A stretch of DNA of 47,085 bases from a virus, in the IMG/VR virus record IMGVR_UViG_3300022911_000006, positions 1 to 47,085 of that record. One strand, given 5' to 3'. The translations under genes were made by a program, and so were the position numbers. Of this stretch, positions 38,077 to 45,348 are shown piece after piece. A model generated the notes under the pieces. The model ran no database searches. It was not told where the DNA came from and saw only the letters and a program-made list of their open reading frames with translations. How positions within the stretch are numbered: position 1 is the stretch's first letter; the number at the start of each line of letters is the position of its first letter.

Positions 38077-38092
38077 ATGCAATGTATTGCAT
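38077..38092. promoter_or_regulatory. Inverted repeat at the RepL start, candidate operator
   Basis: ATGCAAT (38077-38083), GT, ATTGCAT (38086-38092): 7 bp arms, two bases from the ATG (complement of 38073-38075). As DNA it could bind a dimeric repressor; as RNA it would hide the start region. Its position suggests control of initiator synthesis. Confidence 0.5.
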
Positions 38093-38443
38093 ATCTACCA
38101 CATTCCAGTACCGAATGGAGAGAGAATCTTGTACATATACAACGATTTTCGTCTGAAACCCGCTCTGGGCCTCACTCACCTTCTTAAGAAGAAGAGATCA
38201 GCGCTATCTACCCACCATTCTGGGCACTTGGCACGCAAGACTACCACTTAGCTACCCTCGCAGCGGGGCGCACTGGAGAGTGATGCAATCCAGATGAGTG
38301 GTGCCAACCAGAGCAAGGGCATCCGAAGGATGCAATCTATTGGCGAAGCCAATCCAGAAGCGTCAATCTGTGAACAGTGCTGATGAGAGAAGCACGATAT
38401 CCCGAGCGCAGCGAGGACGGCATGGAACATGCCGATGCTCCAA
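38093..38443. other. Non-coding gap with GAA-triloop hairpins
   Basis: No supported gene. Three perfect 6 bp hairpins each close a GAA triloop: GCATCC/GGATGC (38319-38333), ATTGGC/GCCAAT (38339-38353) and GGCATG/CATGCC (38419-38433). CTGG/CCAG and CCTC/GGGG pairings lie nearby. The tandem arrangement suggests a structured RNA or protein-bound DNA between the RepL gene and the terminator of the Ala-tailed protein. Confidence 0.5.
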
Positions 38444-38478
38444 CGAAAAGAAAGAGTGTCCCACAATGTAGGACACTC
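38444..38478 (-). terminator. Intrinsic terminator
   Basis: GAGTGTCC/GGACACTC, 8 bp, 9 nt loop. On the minus strand it is followed by TTTCTTTTCG. It lies 13 bp after the stop of the gene ending at 38491, isolating that gene as a single-gene transcript. Confidence 0.8.
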
Positions 38479-38490
38479 TCATAGCAAGGG

Positions 38491-39141
38491 CTATTTTCCA
38501 GCAGTAGCAGCAGCTTTTGCAGCAGCAGCAGCTTTCTTTTCAGCAGCAGTCAACGGTTTAGTTGATGCAGCAGCAGCAGCCGCTTCTTCTTCAGCGAGTA
38601 TTTCCGCATCAATATCATCCGAATCGAATGATGTTGTTCCGTATACTTTAGGCTCAATGATGGAAATAGTGCTTGCATCGATTGTCAACAGAGAACCATT
38701 CTCTGTAGTGACTTTCTCAACAGTAGCAGAAATTTCAACACCTTTAGCAAGCCTGTCAGCAACAGATGAAGGAAGCAGAATGCCGAAGCTCATTTGAGTA
38801 GCATTCAGGAAAGAACGATACAGTTCGCTGGCTTTCTGCGTATCACCAGCTTTTTCAGCAAGGATAGCATCTTTCAGGAACTGACGATTGCGCTCATTGG
38901 TAAGAGCAGAAGTCCAGTACGCTTTGAGATTGAAAATCTTCTTCTGCAATACTGTGCCTTCGTAACCAGCGATAGTGCTGACAACAAGCTCACCAGCTTT
39001 GTTCTTAACATCTTGCACATTACCATTTCCATCGATGGTGAATTTTACTTTGTGACCAACAGCATCTGTTGGGATGGCAATTCTTTTCTTCATGATGGAA
39101 TTCACAGAACTCCTTGTCATGGGACGTTGTTCGTTGTTCAT
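38491..39141 (-). CDS. Probably abundant Ala-tailed protein, ssDNA-binding candidate
   Basis: 216 residues. The body is mixed beta/alpha, with a strand-rich C-terminal part (VEISATVEKVTTENGSLLTIDAST, about 138-161) that could be an OB fold. An acidic stretch (DSDDIDAEILAEEE) follows, then a low-complexity Ala/Lys tail encoded by GCA-heavy runs. Acidic-then-flexible tails recall phage SSBs, but the body has no decisive match. It is monocistronic with its own terminator and is the first early gene at the divergent region, so strong early expression is likely. Confidence 0.6.
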   Translation of the reverse strand: MNNEQRPMTRSSVNSIMKKRIAIPTDAVGHKVKFTIDGNGNVQDVKNKAGELVVSTIAGYEGTVLQKKIFNLKAYWTSALTNERNRQFLKDAILAEKAGDTQKASELYRSFLNATQMSFGILLPSSVADRLAKGVEISATVEKVTTENGSLLTIDASTISIIEPKVYGTTSFDSDDIDAEILAEEEAAAAAASTKPLTAAEKKAAAAAKAAATAGK

Positions 39142-39612
39142 TTTGAAACGAGTTTGAGTTTTGAGGAAAATTTGTTGAGATTGTTGCAGTCGAAATCCAC
39201 TACGACCAGTCAGGTACGGGGTATTTCGATTGCAAAAGTTAGGGTGGGACTATTTACAGAAGTGGTCACACACACGCGTAATTTCGACGGGTTTCACTAT
39301 AGCCTTCCGTGTGTAAGCCGGAGTACTTCTGTACCGGTAAGAGGGCGGGGCTCTTTGATCAGGTACCTGTCGAACTGGTCGACACGACTCTCGCACCTGT
39401 CGGGAATGTGATTGAAATTCGACATATCTTTGGCACGGGTGAGTAGCCGAGCAGGATACTGCGTATGGGTGGACTGGTGTATTCTCCCTGCTCTCTGCAC
39501 CAGGAGAGATGCCAAGCTCACGGGCACACTCACAATCGCAGCTCACCCATCTTTCTCCTTCCGGTACTGGAGTTATCGTATGAGTTCCCTATCTTCGGAG
39601 AAATTATCAACT
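39142..39612. promoter_or_regulatory. Divergent control region between early and late blocks
   Basis: 471 bp without a supported gene. Contains TATCTTTG (39425-39432, plus), a perfect hairpin TGTCGA-ACTGG-TCGACA (39368-39384), CTCTC/GAGAG near 39487-39506, one CCGGTACTGG (39561-39570), and TATCTTCG at 39590. The left side is AT-rich (39142-39185) and likely holds the early promoter for the Ala-tailed protein. It is the natural place for the early/late switch. Confidence 0.55.
39590..39597 (+). promoter_or_regulatory. Variant -7 box TATCTTCG before the first late gene
   Basis: TATCTTCG lies 16 bp before the ATG at 39613. It fits TAnnTTCG, seen also at 9881-9888 and 30828-30835. No TTTG occurs at the -33 distance; a phage-coded factor could be needed. 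Confidence 0.45.
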
Positions 39613-39828
39613 ATGAGCGACACTACATTCATCGACCGTATCAAGCAGGAGAAAACTGATCTTGATGACAAGCTTACCAAGCTGAATGCCTTCCTGAAAT
39701 CTGACAAGGCTATCCCAGTGGTTGGCAAGGCAAAGTCAATGCTACTGCAGCAAAGGTCTATCATGCAATCCTATAGTGATATCCTGAGAGACCGTCTCGA
39801 GGATCTGGAGAAACACCAACCGGCTTAA
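39613..39828 (+). CDS. crAss001_48-related small helical protein
   Basis: 71 residues, two amphipathic helices. IDRIKQEKTDLDDKLTKLNAFLKSDKAIPVVGKAKSMLLQQRSIMQSYSDILRDRLEDL follows the layout of the crAss001_48-related family (a charged helix, a short turn, and a second helix with the LLxxQxxxMxxYxxILxxR pattern). Function unknown. First gene of the late block, preceded by a TATCTTCG box. Supports the crAss-like assignment. Confidence 0.72.
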   Translation: MSDTTFIDRIKQEKTDLDDKLTKLNAFLKSDKAIPVVGKAKSMLLQQRSIMQSYSDILRDRLEDLEKHQPA

Positions 39829-39838
39829 AACTATTACC

Positions 39839-40096
39839 ATGAGTGACGTAACAGATTTCCTTGCAGCTATCGTAACGCAGAGAGCAGTGCTCAGTAACAG
39901 GATGAGCTTTATCAATGCGCTCATCGTAGGTCCACAGTGGGCAGGTCTTCCTGCTTACCAAAAGAGTATCTACATGCTTGAGCTCAATGATCTGCCTGTG
40001 CGGGATACACTGCTGGATAACCGCAGGGTGGAGATTGAGGGAGCCAACCTCTCTCAGCTCGGCAATCTCGGGCTGCCATCCCCGTGGCCGTTTTGA
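39839..40096 (+). CDS. Small helical protein, possible divergent relative of the preceding gene
   Basis: 85 residues. LPAYQKSIYMLELNDLPVRDTLLDNRRVEI loosely echoes the second helix of the preceding protein (polar helix ending with L-x-x-R), so a duplication is possible but not provable by eye. Proline-rich end. Its TGA stop overlaps the TTG or GTG start region of the spanin-like gene. Confidence 0.55.
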   Translation: MSDVTDFLAAIVTQRAVLSNRMSFINALIVGPQWAGLPAYQKSIYMLELNDLPVRDTLLDNRRVEIEGANLSQLGNLGLPSPWPF

Positions 40097-40470
40097 CCAG
40101 GCAAATCATACTATTCATCTTGCTGCTTCTGGTAGCGTGCCTCGTGCATGGCCAGAAGCAGAATCTCTTTGATTCACTGGTACAAACCAAGATGGAACTG
40201 ATAATGCTCAAGAAGGATACGACCAGTACCGGCAAGGAGATACGGGACTTGAGAAAGATGCTGGCGCTATTCACTACACAAGACTCACTACGTACTGAGA
40301 TGGTTGTGCTCCGTGCACGGCTCGCTATCGAGGAGATCAAGAACATGGATGCTACCACGCGCATCAATGAGCTGCGTACGGAGAACAGGAAGCTCAAGAA
40401 GAAACTCTTCATCGAGGCTGGTGCCACGGTGGTGGTTGCGCTGACCTCTGTATATTTGCTCCTGAAATGA
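40084..40470 (+). CDS. Spanin-like lipoprotein with C-terminal membrane anchor
   Basis: 128 residues from GTG 40084 or 125 from TTG 40093 (which overlaps the preceding TGA). The N-terminus IILFILLLLVAC is a lipoprotein signal with lipobox LVAC. The middle is charged and helical, with coiled-coil segments (TGKEIRDLRKML...TRINELRTENRKLKKK). The C-terminus (AGATVVVALTSVYLLL) is a transmembrane helix. Outer-membrane lipid plus inner-membrane anchor is the architecture of unimolecular spanins (T1 gp11), which fuse the two membranes at lysis. Confidence 0.65.
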   Translation: MAVLTRQIILFILLLLVACLVHGQKQNLFDSLVQTKMELIMLKKDTTSTGKEIRDLRKMLALFTTQDSLRTEMVVLRARLAIEEIKNMDATTRINELRTENRKLKKKLFIEAGATVVVALTSVYLLLK

Positions 40471-40476
40471 TTTCTC

Positions 40477-40674
40477 ATGGTAGTCGTAGTTCCCTTCAAT
40501 CCTCAATGGCTGAATGGGATTCCATTCATCGGGCATGCGGTGTGGTTCAAGCCTACTGATGACCGTCGTGTGGGTGTGCACGAGGATGAGAAGACCGACA
40601 AGTTCCCGTGGCTTGACCAGGTAGGATTCACACCACACTGGGGCTATGCGGTACTGGAGTTCTCAAATTCATAA
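40477..40674 (+). CDS. Small hypothetical protein
   Basis: 65 residues (MVVVVPFNPQWLNGIPF), aromatic and His-rich (HAVWFKPTDDRRVGVHEDEKTDKFPWLDQVGF). Resembles a compact beta-fold; no family known. It begins 6 bp after the spanin-like gene, so it is in the same transcript and may belong to the lysis or host-takeover group. Confidence 0.55.
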   Translation: MVVVVPFNPQWLNGIPFIGHAVWFKPTDDRRVGVHEDEKTDKFPWLDQVGFTPHWGYAVLEFSNS

Positions 40675-40706
40675 GTACTCCCTATATTTACATTCTAAAG
40701 CTGATT

Positions 40707-41498
40707 ATGACAACACCAACAGTCAATCATGACCAGCCGGTACACTTCGATCCCTACAAACATAGTTATACCTCTGGTGGCAAGCGCTACGTATCTGCGA
40801 CTCAGATAGTGGAGCAGTTCACCGAAGAGTTCGATGCTGAGGAGCGATCGGAATACATGGCTTGGCGATACGGGAACACACCAGAGTACTGGATACAGAA
40901 ATGGAAAGACGGCAACCAGGCGTCCCTGGTCCGTGGATCCAGGCTTCACAACGCAAAAGAGCAGGAGATGTACCGCAAGGGATTCATCCAGCTCAACTTC
41001 ACTCCATACCGGCTTCCCTTTCCGGTACTGCACCCCACCACGATATCTTACCACGCTCTCCCAGATGGAATATACCCAGAGATAATGCTATGGCGCCACG
41101 ACTTCAAGATAGCAGGGAAGTCAGACAAGGTGCTGATATACTCGGAGACCTCACCGGTAGCGATGGACTACGGTACCCGCTATGCAGATGTGGAAGACTA
41201 CAAGACCAACAAGGCGATACGGATGCATGGCTGGCAGAACAAGGATGGGTCGTTCCGTAAGATGCTCGCGCCGCTGCAACACCTTGACGACTGTGAGTTC
41301 AATGACTACGCACTGCAGCTAAGCATCTACCAGTTCATGCTAGAGTACTTTGGCTTCAAGCCGGGCAGGCGCAGGATCATACACTTCCCACACAAGATAG
41401 AAGGATTCGATAGAGCACCTAAGCCGGTACCCTACGAACTCCCGTACCTCAGAGATGAGGTGATAGCAATGCTTAACCACTTAAATACTGCAGCATGA
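40707..41498 (+). CDS. RecB/Cas4-type PD-(D/E)xK nuclease
   Basis: 263 residues. GSRLH (77-81, motif with conserved His), GKSD (137-140), EDYKTNK (163-169, D/E-x-K core) and YALQLSIYQF (207-216, QxxxY motif) are the ordered signatures of RecB-family nucleases. It probably processes DNA ends during recombination or packaging, or degrades host DNA. A TATATTTA box lies 17 bp before the ATG, and TTCTAAAG follows it. Its TGA overlaps the ATG of the next gene. Confidence 0.87.
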   Translation: MTTPTVNHDQPVHFDPYKHSYTSGGKRYVSATQIVEQFTEEFDAEERSEYMAWRYGNTPEYWIQKWKDGNQASLVRGSRLHNAKEQEMYRKGFIQLNFTPYRLPFPVLHPTTISYHALPDGIYPEIMLWRHDFKIAGKSDKVLIYSETSPVAMDYGTRYADVEDYKTNKAIRMHGWQNKDGSFRKMLAPLQHLDDCEFNDYALQLSIYQFMLEYFGFKPGRRRIIHFPHKIEGFDRAPKPVPYELPYLRDEVIAMLNHLNTAA

Positions 41499-42073
41499 GT
41501 AAATACTTTCTAGACACAGAATTCATCGAAGGCTTCCACAAGCCATTGTTCGGTAAGAAGAGACACCACATTGACCTGATATCTATCGGCCTGTACTGTG
41601 AGGATGGCAGGACATTCTACAAGCTTAGCTCCGAGTATGACTACAAGGATGCTAATGGTTGGGTGAGAGAGAATGTGATACTGCCGGCCTACAAGCACGC
41701 TGTGCATGGAGATGCGCGGAATCATTACACAGCACAGAACTTTCATAAGCTGCATGGCTTTCCGAATGGATACATCCGCGGACTACTGCTGGACTTCTTT
41801 GCTTTAGACAAAACACCGATAGAGATATACGGGTACTTCTCCGATTACGACTGGGTACTGTTCTGCTCCATCTTCGGTACTATGATAGAGTTGCCCAAGG
41901 GATATCCCATGTACTGCATCGACCTCAAGCAGATGATGATGGAGCGGGGACTTGATAGTACATGGAAGCGTAAAGCATGTCCTGATCCGGAAGACGAGCA
42001 CAATGCATTGGCGGATGCGAAGTGGAACTACAGGCTATACACTAAAATCATAGAGACTGATGCCGCCAAGTAA
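41495..42073 (+). CDS. DEDDh 3'-5' exoribonuclease-like protein
   Basis: 192 residues. FLDTEFIE (D7, E9), SDYDW (D117/D119) and HNALADAKW (H169, D174) form a DEDDh exonuclease site. Overall length and order match the Rv2179c/exoribonuclease family common in phages. It may degrade RNA or single-strand DNA. Its start overlaps the preceding TGA, and its end overlaps the IHF-like start by 14 nt. Confidence 0.85.
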   Translation: MSKYFLDTEFIEGFHKPLFGKKRHHIDLISIGLYCEDGRTFYKLSSEYDYKDANGWVRENVILPAYKHAVHGDARNHYTAQNFHKLHGFPNGYIRGLLLDFFALDKTPIEIYGYFSDYDWVLFCSIFGTMIELPKGYPMYCIDLKQMMMERGLDSTWKRKACPDPEDEHNALADAKWNYRLYTKIIETDAAK

Positions 42074-42416
42074 GAAGCATACCATTCCGGTACTGGAGGA
42101 CAAGCCGAGGAGCATCAAGCAGGTTCCTGTAGCCAATGAACGCCTGTACCAGGAAGTAGCGCTGCTCACCAAGCAGGAGAAGAAAGAGGTGCGTGACATG
42201 ATAGAGTTCGTGGGAAAGTTCGTGGCTAAAACCATCAAGCGAGGAGATATGGAAGGAGTGATGATACCGTACTTCGGCAAGTTCCGTCCCAAGGTCAAGC
42301 AGCTACGGGCTATGAAGATGGCACAGGCGTTACGTGCTAATGGGATGGCAGCAGTCTTCAAGGCTGTACGTGGAAAGATAGTGGTCATTGATTACGATAA
42401 ACTGAAAGAGAAATGA
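42060..42416 (+). CDS. IHF/HU-like DNA-binding protein
   Basis: 118 residues. The segment KTIKRGDMEGVMIPYFGKFRPKVKQLRAMKMA has the HU/IHF-type beta-strand and arm region (I-P-x-F-G-K-F), and residues 30-60 form the helical dimer core. IHF-like subunits next to the terminase are a known crAss-like feature. It probably bends phage DNA at the packaging site or origin. The ATG lies in the exonuclease gene and the TGA overlaps the next ATG. Confidence 0.72.
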   Translation: MPPSKKHTIPVLEDKPRSIKQVPVANERLYQEVALLTKQEKKEVRDMIEFVGKFVAKTIKRGDMEGVMIPYFGKFRPKVKQLRAMKMAQALRANGMAAVFKAVRGKIVVIDYDKLKEK

Positions 42417-43204
42417 GATTCTTTGAAGTTGACGACGAAAAGCAGGTGTCCCTGAACAAGGCCTGGATCCACATGATACCAGAGTTCAAGGCACTGCTCA
42501 CCCGTGACAAAGGCTCCAAAGGAGACTATCGCGGTGACAAGAAGCTGAAGGCGACAGCAGAATTCACCTACATCTACTTCTTCACTGACTTCTCCTCGCC
42601 CATCAGGGACTGGGAGGATGCGGAAAGAAAGAAAGAGGCACTGTACTATGCCGGTCTTACCGAGGATCAGATAGATAACGAGGTACTGGTCGCCAATGAG
42701 AAGTACTTTCAGTTACAACTAGCTGCATCCAGACCCTTGCGCACACTCAAAGCGCTCTACAAGGGTATGGATGCAATGGATACCTACTTTGAAGCGATCG
42801 ATTTCTCCAAAGTGGACAAGCAGGGCAAGATGCTGAACTCACCCACGGACTTTGTGAACAATGCTGCCAAGCTTAACAAGATGTATGACGAGGTAAGGAA
42901 CTTTGAGAAACGTGTTGAGGAGGATATGCGGGAAGCATCTGGCGGAATACGTGGTCCGCACTCGACTCTTGGTGACAATGAGGGTAGTAAGCAGGCATGG
43001 AGCGAGGATGAGATACACAAAGGCTCCCAGCACGTGTCTGAAGGAGTACCGACCAGTAGTACATCGTTCGCATCCCTGATAGATATCACCCGGGAGACCG
43101 CCCGCAAAGAGAAAGCCAGAGAAAAACTGCTCGTGGCGCTCGATAATCCGGATCTTAAGGCCATTTTCAACAAGGAAGAGCAGGATATGGAGGAGGACGA
43201 CTGA
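42413..43204 (+). CDS. Probable small terminase or portal-adjacent protein
   Basis: 263 residues. The N-terminal half is mixed. The C-terminal half is helical with acidic/basic patches (YDEVRNFEKRVEEDMREASGG...ETARKEKAREKLLVALDNPDLKAIFNKEEQ). The position directly before TerL, with a TGATG overlap, fits a small terminase subunit, but no helix-turn-helix is evident and the sequence is not recognised. Alternatively a conserved crAss-like packaging cofactor. Confidence 0.55.
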   Translation: MRFFEVDDEKQVSLNKAWIHMIPEFKALLTRDKGSKGDYRGDKKLKATAEFTYIYFFTDFSSPIRDWEDAERKKEALYYAGLTEDQIDNEVLVANEKYFQLQLAASRPLRTLKALYKGMDAMDTYFEAIDFSKVDKQGKMLNSPTDFVNNAAKLNKMYDEVRNFEKRVEEDMREASGGIRGPHSTLGDNEGSKQAWSEDEIHKGSQHVSEGVPTSSTSFASLIDITRETARKEKAREKLLVALDNPDLKAIFNKEEQDMEEDD

Positions 43205-45300
43205 TGAGTTTCCACCACCTTGTGAACACCGCTCAATTCTCTTACACATCAAGGGATTTCAAGAAGAATGGTGACAAATACACCAAAGCACCGAGAGGTT
43301 CGAGGGACTATGTGCAGTTCTGGGAGGAAGAAGACCGCAGATGCATGTTCGGCTACAAGGTTGGAGACGTGTGGATACCGGGACGGATGTATTTCTGGCT
43401 GAATTTCTTCCCCATCAACAGGGTACCGGAGGCTACTCGTCTCAGGATCCGTGAGCAGTACAAGAGAACTGGCCAACTGATCGATTTCGGCGCTGTAGAG
43501 AAGCAGGATGGGTTCCCCGGGTTCCATGAAGTGCACTACGAGTGGTGGAATTTCAAGCATATCGCATGGTACGGTGGTAATTTCATGGGTATCCAGTCCC
43601 CTGGTAACAGGCACATGTGTTGTCTCAAGACACGTGGTGCCGGCTGGTCATACATCGAAGCCTGTGACGCCGTCTACAACTACACATTCATCAAAGGTTC
43701 CAAGAGCTACTTCTTCGCTGGTACAGAGCCATACTTGCAGGGAGATGCCATCATGGATAAGGTGCAGGCGGGACTGGACTTCATCAATACCAGTTCCCCG
43801 TACTGGAAGCAGAACAGGCAGGTGAAGCGCAACATCATGCACCAGAGAGCTTCATACCTTGATGCTTCTGGTAAAGAGGTTGGTTCATTCTCTGAGATCA
43901 TTGCACAGATTGTGGATAAGCCATCTAAGACCAGAGGTAAGAGAGGTCGCAAGGTGAGCTTCGAAGAAGGTGGTTCCTTCCCGCACATGGAAGCAGCACT
44001 CGAGGTATCATTGGGTTCCCTGAGAGAGGGTACTATCTACGTAGGCCAGGCATCTGTCTTCGGTACTGGTGGTGAGCAGGGCCCGGGCATACAGGGCTTG
44101 GAGAACGTATTCAACTATCCGGAGGCGTGGGACATGCTGCAGTTTCCCAACGTGTGGGAGGACGGTATGCAACACGTACCGGTAGGATACTTTGTTCCTT
44201 GTTGGCGTGCCAACTCCTGGTTCATGGATGAGGATGGTAACGTGGAGATGGATGACGCCATCAAAGCCGATGACATCGAGCGGGAGAAGAAGAAGAAATC
44301 ACCGAAGCCCAAGGATCTGGACAGGAGAAAGGCCGAGTACCCACGCAATCCTGCTGAGGCGCTGCAGCGGATGACAGGTAATGGGTTCAACATTGCCGAG
44401 GTACAGGCGCAGATCAAGCGTTTGCTCCACAACCCAGCCTACTCGGGACTGATTCGCTACGGGACACTGGTCCGTTCCCCGGAAACCGGTGTTGTATTCG
44501 AGCCCAAGCCTAAGCACGTAGCTCGCCCGATAGAGGACTTCCCACACTCACAAGCTGAAGGTAGAGACCTGAAGGGCTGCGTATCGACCATACAGCGACC
44601 TTGGCGTGATCAGAATGGACATGTGCCCCCAGGGATGTACATCATCACCTTTGATGCCTACGCTAAAGAAGATGCAGAAGACCAGACATCACTATGGTCA
44701 TTCAAGGTGTGGAAGCTGGAGAACTTCTCGGACAACTCCTACGTCAATCTCCCGGTACTGTGGTACTCTGGCAGGCCTACACGGTACTATGACAATCACG
44801 ACCTGATGTTCATGGCAGCGGAGCTCTACAATGCGCAGATCCAGGGTGAGGTCGCCGGTGGTGGACAATCAGTGATCACTTACGCAAGAGAGAGACGTTT
44901 GCTCCACAAACTGCGCAACTCACCAGAATCAGCCTCGAGCAAGGAGAACCAGAGCAAGGGACACCAGAACGAGTACCTCATGGACATGCCGGCCGACAGG
45001 AAGAACACAGGTATCATCTATCTCGAGGACTGGCACATTGCACCACGTGCAGCCGATGAGAAGGGTAACCTGATACTGAACCTGCACCACATCTACGACA
45101 TCGCATTCCTGCGGGAGATGGAGAAGTTCGACCCGCTGCGTGGTAACTATGACCGTATCTCTGACGCCATCACATTCATGTACGAGATGAAGGATCATTA
45201 CATCTCCTACACCAAGCTACGCCGGGAGAACAAGGAGTTCTTTGAGCGTACCCTGTTCGCTGAAGCAGTGGTGGAAACTGGCTACGTGCCGCTATACTAA
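43204..45300 (+). CDS. Terminase large subunit (TerL)
   Basis: 698 residues. The ATPase lobe has an atypical Walker A (CLKTRGAGWS, about residues 139-148) and Walker B (VSFEEGG, about 251-257). The nuclease lobe has the RNase H-like Asp in IITFDAYAKED (near 482) and a late DRISDAITFMYE (near 650). It translocates and cuts DNA during packaging. The lysine of a normal P-loop is not in the standard place; crAss-like TerLs share this divergence. Followed by a promoter and the portal gene. Confidence 0.9.
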   Translation: MSFHHLVNTAQFSYTSRDFKKNGDKYTKAPRGSRDYVQFWEEEDRRCMFGYKVGDVWIPGRMYFWLNFFPINRVPEATRLRIREQYKRTGQLIDFGAVEKQDGFPGFHEVHYEWWNFKHIAWYGGNFMGIQSPGNRHMCCLKTRGAGWSYIEACDAVYNYTFIKGSKSYFFAGTEPYLQGDAIMDKVQAGLDFINTSSPYWKQNRQVKRNIMHQRASYLDASGKEVGSFSEIIAQIVDKPSKTRGKRGRKVSFEEGGSFPHMEAALEVSLGSLREGTIYVGQASVFGTGGEQGPGIQGLENVFNYPEAWDMLQFPNVWEDGMQHVPVGYFVPCWRANSWFMDEDGNVEMDDAIKADDIEREKKKKSPKPKDLDRRKAEYPRNPAEALQRMTGNGFNIAEVQAQIKRLLHNPAYSGLIRYGTLVRSPETGVVFEPKPKHVARPIEDFPHSQAEGRDLKGCVSTIQRPWRDQNGHVPPGMYIITFDAYAKEDAEDQTSLWSFKVWKLENFSDNSYVNLPVLWYSGRPTRYYDNHDLMFMAAELYNAQIQGEVAGGGQSVITYARERRLLHKLRNSPESASSKENQSKGHQNEYLMDMPADRKNTGIIYLEDWHIAPRAADEKGNLILNLHHIYDIAFLREMEKFDPLRGNYDRISDAITFMYEMKDHYISYTKLRRENKEFFERTLFAEAVVETGYVPLY

Positions 45301-45301
45301 G

Positions 45302-45332
45302 TTTGTTTATCTCCACAAGGTGGTTATATTTG
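45302..45332 (+). promoter_or_regulatory. Strong Bacteroidota-type promoter before portal
   Basis: TTTG (45302-45305), 19 bp, TATATTTG (45325-45332), then 16 bp to the portal ATG. This is the best consensus match in the window, so portal and downstream structural genes probably have their own late transcript separate from TerL. Confidence 0.8.
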
Positions 45333-45348
45333 TGTACAAACCGGGTAC

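Noticed and set aside
38248-38466. 72-codon minus frame next to the GAA-loop hairpins
   Set aside because: It reads straight through the hairpins and the downstream terminator; repetitive Leu/Ser/Ile translation of palindromes, no start signal.
39839-45300. Genome-wide TGA recoding
   Set aside because: TerL, portal and all large enzymes are open in the standard code, and TGA terminates many genes at precise overlaps with the next start. The UCA tRNA is better viewed as a suppressor or of use elsewhere.
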